From positions 434,001 through 498,000 of the forward strand of contig CAJYAG010000002.1 of NCBI GenBank assembly GCA_913065125.1: DNA of 64,000 bases. The letters run 5' to 3'. Numbering within the stretch: position 1 is the stretch's first letter; the number at the start of each line of letters is the position of its first letter. The notes beneath the pieces are model-generated. The model saw nothing but the letters and a program-made list of their open reading frames with translations, did no database searches and had not been told where the DNA came from. A program made the position numbers and the translations under genes. The DNA comes from an uncultured Flavobacteriaceae bacterium. Lineage in GTDB: Bacteria > Bacteroidota > Bacteroidia > Flavobacteriales > Flavobacteriaceae. Below, piece by piece: positions 45,807 to 56,254 of the stretch.

Positions 45807-46681
45807 GCAAAACACAGCACTCAGAATATTTAAAACTAGAAAAAGTTTATATTAAATCAGCAGAAGATGCTTTCCATTCAGAAGAATTGTTAGAAAATCA
45901 ATGGGGCGAATTGAATTATTTATCGAAGCCAGATTTTAGCTTGGCGCTGAAGGAATACGAAAAGTTTGAGTCGATTTTTAAAGAACATAACGTTGAAGTT
46001 TGTCATTTTCCATCAAACAAACAGGTAAAAATGGATGCTATTTATTGTAGAGATGCATCAATTGCAACAGATTTTGGAATCATTATTTGTAATATGGGAA
46101 AAGAAGGCAGAATGAATGAACCAAATGCTCAATTACAAGAATATCAGCAAAAAAATATTTCGGTTTTAGGGCACATAAAATCACCAGGAACTTTAGAAGG
46201 TGGCGATGTTGCTTGGCTGGATAAAAATACATTGGCAGTTGGACATACGTACAGAACAAATGAAGAAGGAATTCAACAATTAAAAAACTTATTAGAACCA
46301 AACGGAGTTCAAGTTATTGTTGCAGATTTACCGCATTACAAAGGCAAAGAAGATGTGTTTCATTTAATGTCGATTTTAAGTCCGGTTGATGCAAATTTAG
46401 CCGTTGTGTATTCACCTTTAATGCCGATAAAATTTAGAAATGAATTACTAAAAAGAGGTTTTGAATTGATTGAAGTTCCGGAAGAAGAATTTGATTCTAT
46501 GGGATGTAATGTGTTGGCAATTTCGCCGAGAAATTGTGTAATGGTTGCTGGAAATCCAAAGACTAAAAAATTACTAGAAAAAGCTGGATGCAAAGTGACC
46601 ACGTATGTAGGAAACGAAATTAGTGTAAAAGGTGGCGGCGGACCAACGTGTTTAACAAGACCTTTGGCAAGAATCGTCTAA
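45803..46681 (+). CDS. Dimethylarginine dimethylaminohydrolase-like amidinohydrolase
   Basis: The 292-residue product has the guanidine-modifying fold. It has RDAS at the first acidic pair (residues 83-86), LEGGDVAW (131-138), the catalytic His in EDVFHLMS (His187), and the nucleophile Cys283 in GGGGPTCLTRPLARIV. Such enzymes hydrolyse dimethylarginine to citrulline and dimethylamine; some relatives act on other guanidines. Coupling to an AdiC-like transporter suggests uptake and breakdown of methylated arginines. This assignment rests on motifs, not on a search. Confidence 0.82.
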   Translation: MSKTQHSEYLKLEKVYIKSAEDAFHSEELLENQWGELNYLSKPDFSLALKEYEKFESIFKEHNVEVCHFPSNKQVKMDAIYCRDASIATDFGIIICNMGKEGRMNEPNAQLQEYQQKNISVLGHIKSPGTLEGGDVAWLDKNTLAVGHTYRTNEEGIQQLKNLLEPNGVQVIVADLPHYKGKEDVFHLMSILSPVDANLAVVYSPLMPIKFRNELLKRGFELIEVPEEEFDSMGCNVLAISPRNCVMVAGNPKTKKLLEKAGCKVTTYVGNEISVKGGGGPTCLTRPLARIV

Positions 46682-46711
46682 ATTTTTACTTAAAAAAGCA
46701 ACTCTTTTGTG

Positions 46712-46719
46712 TAAGTTTG
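46712..46719 (+). promoter_or_regulatory. -7 box (TAAGTTTG) abutting rnpA
   Basis: TAAGTTTG ends 5 bases before the rnpA ATG at 46725, another case of a predicted leaderless or very short leader. No clear -33 TTG at the standard distance. Confidence 0.45.
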
Positions 46720-46724
46720 TAGTA

Positions 46725-47126
46725 ATGAAGCAAACTTTAGGAAAACAAGAGCGCTTAAAAAGTAAAACGCTCATTGGAAAATTATATAAAGAAGGAAAAT
46801 CGGTTAAGAGTTTTCCTTTAAGGCTTGTTTATATACAAACAGAACACACTTCAAAATATCCGGCACAAGTTGGCGTTTCTGTTCCTAAGAGAAACTTTAA
46901 AAAAGCGGTTGATAGAAATCACTTAAAAAGATTGCTAAGAGAAACGTATCGCAAACAAAAACAACTTGTTTACAACACGATTGACAAACCGTATGTGTAT
47001 ATGATTTCTTATATTGGTAAAGAAAAATACACATATGCTGAAATCGAAATTAAAATGGAACAGCTTTTAAAGTCGTTTACAGCACAAATTAAAAGAACTA
47101 AAGATGAAAAAAAGCATCAAAAATAA
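46725..47126 (+). CDS. rnpA: Ribonuclease P protein component
   Basis: Protein subunit of RNase P, which trims tRNA 5' leaders. The 133-residue product has the opening QTLGKQERLKSKTLIGKLYKEGKS and the RNR-type motif AVDRNHLKRLLRETYR (R for N/K substitutions are usual in this phylum). ATG 46725 is preferred over the in-frame TTG at 46707, which would overlap the -7 box. The gene for ribosomal protein L34 (rpmH) is not beside it. Its last 23 bases overlap the protease gene. Confidence 0.95.
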   Translation: MKQTLGKQERLKSKTLIGKLYKEGKSVKSFPLRLVYIQTEHTSKYPAQVGVSVPKRNFKKAVDRNHLKRLLRETYRKQKQLVYNTIDKPYVYMISYIGKEKYTYAEIEIKMEQLLKSFTAQIKRTKDEKKHQK

Positions 47127-48747
47127 AACGATTGCAGGTTTACTTATCGCAGTTGTTTTTGTTTCGTTTTCATTTCAATCAAAATTTTTTGAGGTTGCAA
47201 AACAGATAGAAATTTACACCACATTATTCAAAGAATTGAATATGTATTATGTGAATGAAATAAATCCGGCAGAATTAACAACTCGTGCTTTAAAAAACAC
47301 GTTAAAAGATTTAGATCCGTACACAAATTACTTTAACGAACAAGATGTTGAAGCTGCTAAAATAAGACGAGAAGGAGAATATGGCGGAATCGGAGCATCA
47401 ATCCATTATGCGAGTAAAAATCCTTTAGTAATTAGTGTTTATAAAGGTTATGCAGCCGATAAAGCGGGTTTAAAATCTGGAGATATTATTTTAAAAATTG
47501 ACAATCAGGTTTTAGCAGAGTTAGAAAAAGAAGATTCATCGAGTTTGTTACTTGGAATACCTGATAGCCAAATTTCTATTGAAGTTTTAAGAAATGGAAA
47601 GAAACTACTATTTGATTTAAAAAGAGAAAAAATAGAAATAAATCCAGTTCCTTTTTACAAAAAGATTGATGATGAAACTGGTTATATTGTTTTGACAAGA
47701 TTTAATGAAAAAGCAGCTGCAGAAATTAAAAAAGCTTTTGAAAGCTTAAAAAAAGAAGGCATAAAAAGTTTAATTTTAGACTTGCGTTCAAACCCTGGAG
47801 GGTTGCTTGGTGAAGCAGTAAACATTTCTAACTTTTTTCTACCAAAAGGAAAGGTTATTACTACTACAAAAGCAAAGGTGAAAAAATGGAGCAATACGTA
47901 TTTATCTAGAAACAACCCGTTAGATTTAGAAATTCCGATGGTTGTTTTAATCAATGGAAGTTCTGCATCAGCATCAGAAATTGTAACGGGGGCATTGCAA
48001 GATTATGACCGAGCAGTTGTGATGGGAAAACGTTCTTTCGGAAAAGGATTGGTGCAACGTTACAGAACATTGAGTTACGGAACGCAATTAAAAGTAACCA
48101 TTTCTAAATATTATACGCCAAGCGGAAGATGTATTCAAGAATTAGATTATGCAAATAGAGATTTTAAAACAGGAAAAGTGCCGAAGTTTTCTGATGCCGG
48201 AATCAATGAATTTAGAACAGAAAACGGAAGAAAAGTTTTTGATGGTGGCGGAATTATACCAGATATTACAACAGAAAATGAAACCTTATCAGAAGAAACA
48301 AAAATATTATTAGGTTCTAGAGCATTATTTGATTTTGCAATCAATTTTAGAAATAGAAACAACACAATTTCCACAGCAAAAGACTTTAGGTTTACAGATA
48401 AAAACTTTAAACAGTTTCAAGCATTTTTAAAAACAGACACTACGTTTTTAACTAAAGAAGAAGTGTCGTTTAAAAAAGCGTATGAGATGTTAAATACTAC
48501 TCAAAACAAAAAAATTAACAAAGAATATTCTCAAATTTTAAGTGTATTAAAAGCAGAGAAAATAAGCGCTTTAGCAAGTAATAAAGAGTTTTTAAAGAAC
48601 GAGTTAAAAGATGTTATTTTAGATCAGTATTATTATCAAGAAGGTGTTTATCAAAGTAAAGTTGCTTCAGATAAAACGGTGCTAGAAGCTGTTAAATTAT
48701 TAAAGAACACAAAAAAGTACAATCAGATCTTATCTGGCAAAAACTAA
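47104..48747 (+). CDS. S41 family C-terminal processing peptidase
   Basis: The 547-residue product has an N-terminal signal anchor, a PDZ domain (about residues 85-170), and the S41 catalytic core with the Ser in NGSSASASEIVTGALQDY and the Lys in GKRSFGKGLVQ. It cleaves periplasmic proteins at their C-termini, like CtpA/Prc. A C-terminal tail of about 150 residues is common in Bacteroidota members. The ATG at 47104 lies inside rnpA, giving a 23-base overlap, and rnpA-protease adjacency is common in flavobacteria. Confidence 0.93.
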   Translation: MKKSIKNKTIAGLLIAVVFVSFSFQSKFFEVAKQIEIYTTLFKELNMYYVNEINPAELTTRALKNTLKDLDPYTNYFNEQDVEAAKIRREGEYGGIGASIHYASKNPLVISVYKGYAADKAGLKSGDIILKIDNQVLAELEKEDSSSLLLGIPDSQISIEVLRNGKKLLFDLKREKIEINPVPFYKKIDDETGYIVLTRFNEKAAAEIKKAFESLKKEGIKSLILDLRSNPGGLLGEAVNISNFFLPKGKVITTTKAKVKKWSNTYLSRNNPLDLEIPMVVLINGSSASASEIVTGALQDYDRAVVMGKRSFGKGLVQRYRTLSYGTQLKVTISKYYTPSGRCIQELDYANRDFKTGKVPKFSDAGINEFRTENGRKVFDGGGIIPDITTENETLSEETKILLGSRALFDFAINFRNRNNTISTAKDFRFTDKNFKQFQAFLKTDTTFLTKEEVSFKKAYEMLNTTQNKKINKEYSQILSVLKAEKISALASNKEFLKNELKDVILDQYYYQEGVYQSKVASDKTVLEAVKLLKNTKKYNQILSGKN

Positions 48748-48761
48748 GCTAGATAAATTAG

Positions 48762-48769
48762 TATCTTTG
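48762..48769 (+). promoter_or_regulatory. -7 box (TATCTTTG) before the 48797 gene
   Basis: TATCTTTG fits TAnnTTTG and lies 27 bases before the ATG. A standard -33 is not evident. Confidence 0.4.
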
Positions 48770-48796
48770 AATTACGTAAAAAAGTAAAGAATTAGA

Positions 48797-50461
48797 ATGA
48801 AAGAAAGAACAAGAGCGCAAGAATCTACAGGAGCTATAGAAAGATTATACATTTCTATGCGTCATTTATTTAGTAGAGGTTTTTACAAACCGATGGGGAT
48901 TTCTGGTGAAACATTAAGAAAATCGTTATTACAATTAAGACCAGAAATTTATGGATCTATTGCAGAAGAAAAAGTAGAATTAAACGGATTAATTTATATT
49001 ATTGAGCGTTTACCTGAAGGAATTGAAGAATGTCAGTTTATCAATTTAACAGCAGATGAAGGCTATAAAAACTCACATTTTAAACCAATTGTTCCTGGAA
49101 AAAGAAGAAGAAATTGTTATAGAATAGATAAAGATCAAATGGATATTGAGATTACTCGTGGTAGGTCTGAAATCTATGATATTTTAACGCATTTAACTTT
49201 TTTGTTTATTGAGTCTCACAAGATTAAAGACAAAGTTTTAATAAACGAAGGTTCAGATTGTATTAGAGAATGGAAAACATTGAGAGAAATTGTTTTGTAT
49301 GATAAAACAATTACAAAAGAAGAAAGAGAAGTTACCATTGCTCATTTAGGAACTATTTTAGGAAGGACTTATGAAGAAGTTTCAAAAATTTATACAACGT
49401 TTTCTACAGAGAAAAATCCAGATCGTTTTTTTCAGATAATTTACTGGCTAGGTCAATTAGCAATTAATGAAACCCTAGAAAACAAAAAACGTGTTGTAAC
49501 ATTTAGTTCGGTTTTAAACGAACAAATTGGGCAACATATTTATGGTGAAGTTTGGGCAAATAATATTAAAAAAATTCTTCAAGAAAATAATTTATTAGAA
49601 AGACCAATTCACATTATCAGTGCAAATATGCACAGCGTTATGAACTCGATTTATGCTCAAGGCGCAATTCCTACGGAAGCTAAAAAGCACAAAGGATTTA
49701 AATTATTTGAATTATTAAGTAACGAGAACAGTAAAGATTTTCAAGTAAAAGTTAAAAATTACGCTTCAAAAAATGGGTTGATTTATATAAAAGATACTTC
49801 TGGTACAAACATAAATGTTCAAATAATTGATACAGAAAAAATAGATTTTGCTACAACAAACTATACAAAACAGAACTCCAAAAATAAAAAACCGGTATTA
49901 ATTGTAATGGATTATGCGTTTGGAGAACAAGCCTATGAAACTATGGATGAGTTGTTGAAACCATATATTACAGAAAACAACACCACACATTTAGATGTAG
50001 AATCTGTTTCTATTATGGGGAAAGCAGGAATTTTAGAAGGAGGAAAAGGCGATATTATGATTCCGTCTTCTCACGTTTTTGAAGGAACAGCAGACAATTA
50101 TCCGTTTAAAAATGAATTGTCTAAAGAAGATTTAGAAGGATTTGGTGTTCGTTCTTTTGATGGAGCAATGATTTCTGTTTTAGGAACATCGCTTCAAAAT
50201 AAAGACATTTTAAAATTCTTTCACGATTCTACCTGGAATGTAATTGGATTGGAAATGGAAGGTGCTCATTATCAAAAAGCAATACAAGCAGCATCAAAAA
50301 TTAGAGGAAATATATCAGAAAACGTAAAAGTGCGTTATGCCTATTACGCATCAGATAATCCATTAGAAACTGGAGCAACATTGGCTTCTGGAGGATTAGG
50401 AATGTCTGGTGTCACACCAACATACGCAATTACACAAAAAATATTAGAACAAATATTTTAA
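48797..50461 (+). CDS. Large protein with a nucleoside-phosphorylase-like C-terminal domain
   Basis: The 554-residue product is cytoplasmic, without signal or membrane spans. The C-terminal 200 residues recall the nucleoside phosphorylase / AMP nucleosidase fold: strand PVLIVMDYAFGEQAYE, the SIMGKAGILEGGKGDIMIPSS block, and GLEMEGAHYQKAI, the MEG-type motif that binds ribose in phosphorylases. The N-terminal 250 residues are helical and of unknown role. I believe it belongs to a Bacteroidota family listed as DUF6909, but cannot confirm this. The enzyme activity is untested. It lies between the protease and the polysaccharide locus. Confidence 0.55.
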   Translation: MKERTRAQESTGAIERLYISMRHLFSRGFYKPMGISGETLRKSLLQLRPEIYGSIAEEKVELNGLIYIIERLPEGIEECQFINLTADEGYKNSHFKPIVPGKRRRNCYRIDKDQMDIEITRGRSEIYDILTHLTFLFIESHKIKDKVLINEGSDCIREWKTLREIVLYDKTITKEEREVTIAHLGTILGRTYEEVSKIYTTFSTEKNPDRFFQIIYWLGQLAINETLENKKRVVTFSSVLNEQIGQHIYGEVWANNIKKILQENNLLERPIHIISANMHSVMNSIYAQGAIPTEAKKHKGFKLFELLSNENSKDFQVKVKNYASKNGLIYIKDTSGTNINVQIIDTEKIDFATTNYTKQNSKNKKPVLIVMDYAFGEQAYETMDELLKPYITENNTTHLDVESVSIMGKAGILEGGKGDIMIPSSHVFEGTADNYPFKNELSKEDLEGFGVRSFDGAMISVLGTSLQNKDILKFFHDSTWNVIGLEMEGAHYQKAIQAASKIRGNISENVKVRYAYYASDNPLETGATLASGGLGMSGVTPTYAITQKILEQIF

Positions 50462-50487
50462 AAGTACAACGAACTAAACAAGTAAAA

Positions 50488-51522
50488 ATGGCTAAAGAAT
50501 CACAACCTAAAGAGGAAATAGAATTAGGATCATTATTTATAATTATTGGAAAAGGATTTTCAAATCTTTTTAACTTTATAGCAACTTTTTTTAAAGGAAT
50601 TTTTCACCTGTTAATTTTGTTTTTACTATTTATAAAAACAAATATAATTAAGCTTGCAATTGCCGCTGTTATTGGAGGGTTTATTGGAACGTTTTTTGAA
50701 TTTACAAAAGCACCCACTTTTGGGGCAGATATGCAGGTACAGCCCAACTTTAAAAGTACAAGACAATTGTATAATAATGTAAATTATTACAACGATTTGG
50801 TAAAGCAAGAAGACACAATTACTTTAGCAAAAACGTTTAATCTTTCAATTGAAATAGCAGCAAAACTTAAAGAATTTCAAATTTATCCTATAAAAAACGG
50901 AAACGACCTTTTAACCTCTTATGATGACTTAATTTTATCTGTTGATACATTAACAGCAAAAAGTTATTCGTTTGAGGCGTTTAAAAACACGTTTACAAAT
51001 TACGATTATAGAATTCATAATATTCATGTTGTTGCAACTCAAAACAACGTTTTTTCTAAGTTAGATGAAGTTATTATTTCTTCAGTTGTAAATAATAAAT
51101 TCTACAATAAAGTAAAAAGACTAACAAACGAAAACCTTAATAGAACAGATTCGCTTTTAAGGCAAAATTTAACTCAAGTAGATTCGTTAAGAAGAGTTTA
51201 TATGACGGTTTTGGTAGAAGAATCTAAGAAAGAAAACTCAGGAACAAGTATTGATTTAGGTGGAACAAAAACAACTTCCAAAGAACTAGAACTATTTGAA
51301 ACTAACAGGAGAATAAATAAAGATTTAAAAGAAATCAGTGAAGACAAATCTGAAAAATCTGAAGTGCTAAATGTCATTTCTAATTTTCAGCCAATTGGTT
51401 ATGAAATTAAAGGAATTGATAATAATTATGGATTTTTAATAAGTGGATTGGCAGTTGCATTAATGATCATGTTACTACTGTTAAAACAATTAAATACTTA
51501 TTTAAACAACTATAAAAAATAG
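50488..51522 (+). CDS. Wzz-like chain-length determinant protein
   Basis: The 344-residue product has a hydrophobic N-terminal region (about residues 15-65) with a membrane span before FEFTKAPTFGADMQV, a coiled, polar periplasmic part, and a C-terminal span (YGFLISGLAVALMIMLLLLKQ). This two-span layout with a long periplasmic loop is that of Wzz/polysaccharide co-polymerase proteins, though sequence similarity is weak. It opens the polysaccharide locus and sits 3 bases before the rfbB start. Confidence 0.6.
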   Translation: MAKESQPKEEIELGSLFIIIGKGFSNLFNFIATFFKGIFHLLILFLLFIKTNIIKLAIAAVIGGFIGTFFEFTKAPTFGADMQVQPNFKSTRQLYNNVNYYNDLVKQEDTITLAKTFNLSIEIAAKLKEFQIYPIKNGNDLLTSYDDLILSVDTLTAKSYSFEAFKNTFTNYDYRIHNIHVVATQNNVFSKLDEVIISSVVNNKFYNKVKRLTNENLNRTDSLLRQNLTQVDSLRRVYMTVLVEESKKENSGTSIDLGGTKTTSKELELFETNRRINKDLKEISEDKSEKSEVLNVISNFQPIGYEIKGIDNNYGFLISGLAVALMIMLLLLKQLNTYLNNYKK

Positions 51523-51525
51523 TTG

Positions 51526-52536
51526 ATGAAAACAATATTAATAACAGGAGGTGCAGGTTTTATTGGCGCAAATTTTATTCCTTTTTTTTTAGCTAAAAAC
51601 AAAAATGTTAAGGTTGTAAATTTAGATGCATTAACCTATGCAGGAGATTTAGAAAACTTAAAAGAGTTAAACAAACACCCAAGATATATTTTTGAAAAAG
51701 GAAATATTTGTGATAGAAGTTTTATTGAAGAAATCTTTAAAAAACATACTATTTCTGGAGTACTACATTTTGCTGCAGAATCTCATGTAGACAATTCAAT
51801 CAAAAACCCAGATGCGTTTATCCAGACCAATATCAATGGAACGTTTAACCTCTTAGATGTAGCAAAAAAATATTGGATGGATGCTCCAAATCTGTGTAAA
51901 AAAGAATTTGAAAACGCTCGTTTTCACCACATTTCTACAGACGAGGTTTTTGGTACCTTGGGAGCAACAGGTTTGTTTACAGAGGAAACTCCGTACGCAC
52001 CAAATAGTCCGTACAGTGCATCAAAAGCAGCATCAGATTTTATTGTAAGAAGTTATTTTCATACGTACGGAATGAATGTTATAACAACAAATTGCTCAAA
52101 TAATTACGGACCAAAACAACACGATGAAAAGTTGATTCCGACGATTATTAGAAAAGCAATTTCTGGAGAAAAGATTCCTATTTATGGAGATGGAAAAAAC
52201 ATTAGAGATTGGTTGTTTGTTTTAGATCATTGCAAAGGAATTGAGTTGGCATATCAAAAAGGAAAAACAGGAGAAACGTATAATATTGGAGGTAAAAATG
52301 AACGAAATAATTTATATATCGCAGATAAAATATGTGAAATATTAGATGTAATTTATCCAAAAGAAGTTTCCTATAAAGAACAAATTACTTTTGTAAAAGA
52401 CAGACCAGGACACGATTTTAGATATGCAATTGACGCCTCAAAAATTGAAAATGAACTGGGTTGGATTGCAGAAGAAAATTTTGAAACAGGAATACAAAAA
52501 ACCATAGAATGGTATTTAAATAAATACAATAAATAA
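51526..52536 (+). CDS. rfbB: dTDP-glucose 4,6-dehydratase
   Basis: Short-chain dehydrogenase/reductase that makes dTDP-4-keto-6-deoxyglucose. The 336-residue product has the NAD motif [12 protein letters not shown], the catalytic [10 protein letters not shown] and the YSASKAASD triad region, and the C-terminal [11 protein letters not shown] signature. An in-frame TTG directly precedes the ATG at 51526, which is preferred. It is followed by rfbA with a one-base TAATG overlap. Confidence 0.96.
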   Translation: MKTILITGGAGFIGANFIPFFLAKNKNVKVVNLDALTYAGDLENLKELNKHPRYIFEKGNICDRSFIEEIFKKHTISGVLHFAAESHVDNSIKNPDAFIQTNINGTFNLLDVAKKYWMDAPNLCKKEFENARFHHISTDEVFGTLGATGLFTEETPYAPNSPYSASKAASDFIVRSYFHTYGMNVITTNCSNNYGPKQHDEKLIPTIIRKAISGEKIPIYGDGKNIRDWLFVLDHCKGIELAYQKGKTGETYNIGGKNERNNLYIADKICEILDVIYPKEVSYKEQITFVKDRPGHDFRYAIDASKIENELGWIAEENFETGIQKTIEWYLNKYNK

Positions 52537-53390
52537 TGAAAGGAATTATTTTAGCTGGCGGATCTGGAACAAGATTGCATCCAATTACACTTGCAATTAG
52601 CAAGCAATTAATGCCTGTTTTTGATAAACCCATGATTTATTATCCATTATCAACATTAATATCCGCAGGAATTAATGAAATTTTAATCATTTCTACACCT
52701 CAAGATTTACCCCTATTTAAAAGACTATTGGGAGATGGAAAAAAATATGGATGTTCTTTTGAATACACAGTTCAAGAGAATCCAAACGGATTGGCAGAAG
52801 CATTTATTTTGGGTGCAGATTTTATTGGAGATGATAAAGTTGCATTGATTTTAGGAGATAATATTTTTTATGGAACAGGATTGGCAACATTATTAAAAGC
52901 CAACAACAATCCAGATGGCGGAATTGTCTACGCGTATCATGTTCATGATCCAGAAAGATATGGTGTTGTTGAGTTTGATGAAAGTGGAAATGCAATTTCA
53001 ATTGAAGAAAAACCAGAAAAACCAAAATCAAATTATGCTGTTCCAGGAATTTATTTTTACGATAACGAAGTGGTAGAAATTGCAAAAAACATCAAACCAA
53101 GCCATAGAGGAGAATTAGAAATTACAGACATTAACAAATCGTATTTAGAAAGAGGTAAATTAAATGTGAGTATTTTAGACAGAGGAACCGCTTGGTTAGA
53201 TACCGGAACTTTTGATTCTTTAATGCAAGCATCTCAATTTGTGCAAGTAATAGAAGAAAGACAAGGGTTAAAAGTAGGTGCAATCGAAGAAGCTGCTTAT
53301 AGAAGTGGATTTATCACTAAAAAAGAGTTACATGAATTAGCCGAACCATTGTTAAAAAGCGGTTATGGTAAACATTTAGAAGGAATTTAA
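52536..53390 (+). CDS. rfbA: Glucose-1-phosphate thymidylyltransferase
   Basis: Makes dTDP-glucose from glucose-1-phosphate and dTTP. The 284-residue product has the nucleotidyltransferase signature [16 protein letters not shown], the [17 protein letters not shown] block, and the [10 protein letters not shown] and [10 protein letters not shown] motifs. Length is standard. Its stop overlaps the rfbC start by one base. Confidence 0.97.
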   Translation: MKGIILAGGSGTRLHPITLAISKQLMPVFDKPMIYYPLSTLISAGINEILIISTPQDLPLFKRLLGDGKKYGCSFEYTVQENPNGLAEAFILGADFIGDDKVALILGDNIFYGTGLATLLKANNNPDGGIVYAYHVHDPERYGVVEFDESGNAISIEEKPEKPKSNYAVPGIYFYDNEVVEIAKNIKPSHRGELEITDINKSYLERGKLNVSILDRGTAWLDTGTFDSLMQASQFVQVIEERQGLKVGAIEEAAYRSGFITKKELHELAEPLLKSGYGKHLEGI

Positions 53391-53935
53391 TGCAGGTTAC
53401 AGAAACAAAGTTAAAAGACTGTTTTATTATTGAACCAACTATTTTTGGAGACGAAAGAGGTTATTTTTTTGAAACCTTTAATAAAGAAAACTTTAAGGAA
53501 TTAACGGGCAAAGAAATTGAGTTTGTTCAAGACAATGAAGCGTTTTCAAACAGAGGCGTTTTAAGAGGGTTGCATTTTCAGAAAGGAGAATTTGCACAAG
53601 CGAAACTGGTTCGTGTTGTAAAAGGAAAAGTATTAGATGTTGTCGTAGATGTAAGACCAAATTCTAAAACTTTTGGACAGCATTTTTCTTGTGTTTTATC
53701 AGAAGAAAATAAGAAACAATTATTTGTTCCAAGAGGATTTGCACACGGATATTCAGTTTTAGAAGACCATACCGTTTTTGTGTATAAATGTGATAATTTT
53801 TATCAACCAAAATTTGAAGGAGGAATTATATTTAACGATGAAACACTTAATATAGATTGGATGCTTTCAGAGAATGAAATAGCTGTTTCAGAAAAAGATA
53901 AAGTGCTAAAAACGTTTAATGAATTAGAAATTTAG
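53390..53935 (+). CDS. rfbC: dTDP-4-dehydrorhamnose 3,5-epimerase
   Basis: Epimerises dTDP-4-keto-6-deoxyglucose at C3 and C5 on the way to dTDP-L-rhamnose. The 181-residue product has the family core GVLRGLHFQKGEFAQAKLVRV with the catalytic His, DVVVDVRPNSKTFG, and VPRGFAHGYSVL. No rfbD (4-reductase) follows in the window; it may lie elsewhere, or a different sugar is made. Confidence 0.96.
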   Translation: MQVTETKLKDCFIIEPTIFGDERGYFFETFNKENFKELTGKEIEFVQDNEAFSNRGVLRGLHFQKGEFAQAKLVRVVKGKVLDVVVDVRPNSKTFGQHFSCVLSEENKKQLFVPRGFAHGYSVLEDHTVFVYKCDNFYQPKFEGGIIFNDETLNIDWMLSENEIAVSEKDKVLKTFNELEI

Positions 53936-53950
53936 GAAATAAATAGTTTT

Positions 53951-54681
53951 ATGAATACGGGAATAATTATTCAAGCAAGAACATCTTCAACACGTTTGCC
54001 TAAAAAGATTATTTTAGAAATAGAAAAAAACACTACTTTTTTAGATATTCAATTAAAAAGAGTATCCGTTTTAAAAGATAGAATGCCAATTATTTTAGCT
54101 ACATCAAACTTAGAAGTAGACGATGTACTTGAAAAGTATTCAAAAAAACATGGAATTAAATTTTTCCGTGGTTCAGAACAAAATGTTTTAAACAGATTTA
54201 TTAAATGCGCTGAAGTTAATAATCTAAATTCTATTATTAGAATCTGCTCAGATAATCCATTTATTGATGTTGAATCGATTTTAGACCTTTGTACAAATTA
54301 TAAAGGAGAAGATTATTTATCTTATAAGATAAATCAAGTACCATCAATATTAACACATTACGGTTTTTTCGCTGAAATAGTGAGCCTAAGCGCATTAAAA
54401 AAAATAAATCAAGAGGAATCATCTAATTGTATAGAACATGTAACTAATTGCATTTATAAAAACCCGGATAGATTTAATGTGCAATTCATAAGTAAAGTTA
54501 TTATAAATAAAAATATAAGATGTACCTTAGATACAAAAGGAGATTTCGATAACTTATGCAAGTTATATTTTGGTACTCTAAAAAAAAATCCAGAAAGAGG
54601 TTATTCAGATATAATTAAGTACATAGAAAATAATCCAAGCATTTTAAAAAGCATGAAAAAAATTATAAAAGAAAACACAAA

Positions 54682-54685
<4 letters not shown>
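53951..54685 (+). CDS. SpsF-like cytidylyltransferase
   Basis: The 244-residue product has the nucleotidyltransferase opening IIIQARTSSTRLPKKIILEI (CMP-Kdo/CMP-sialate synthetase superfamily, SpsF subgroup), the IIRICSDNPFID core, and CTLDTKGDFDNL. It probably activates a 3-deoxy acidic sugar as its CMP derivative. With the next two genes (synthase and phosphatase) it makes a CMP-nonulosonate module. The next gene overlaps its stop by 4 bases. Confidence 0.8.
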
Positions 54686-56239
<1,554 letters not shown>

Positions 56240-56254
56240 TAACTTAATTTATTT

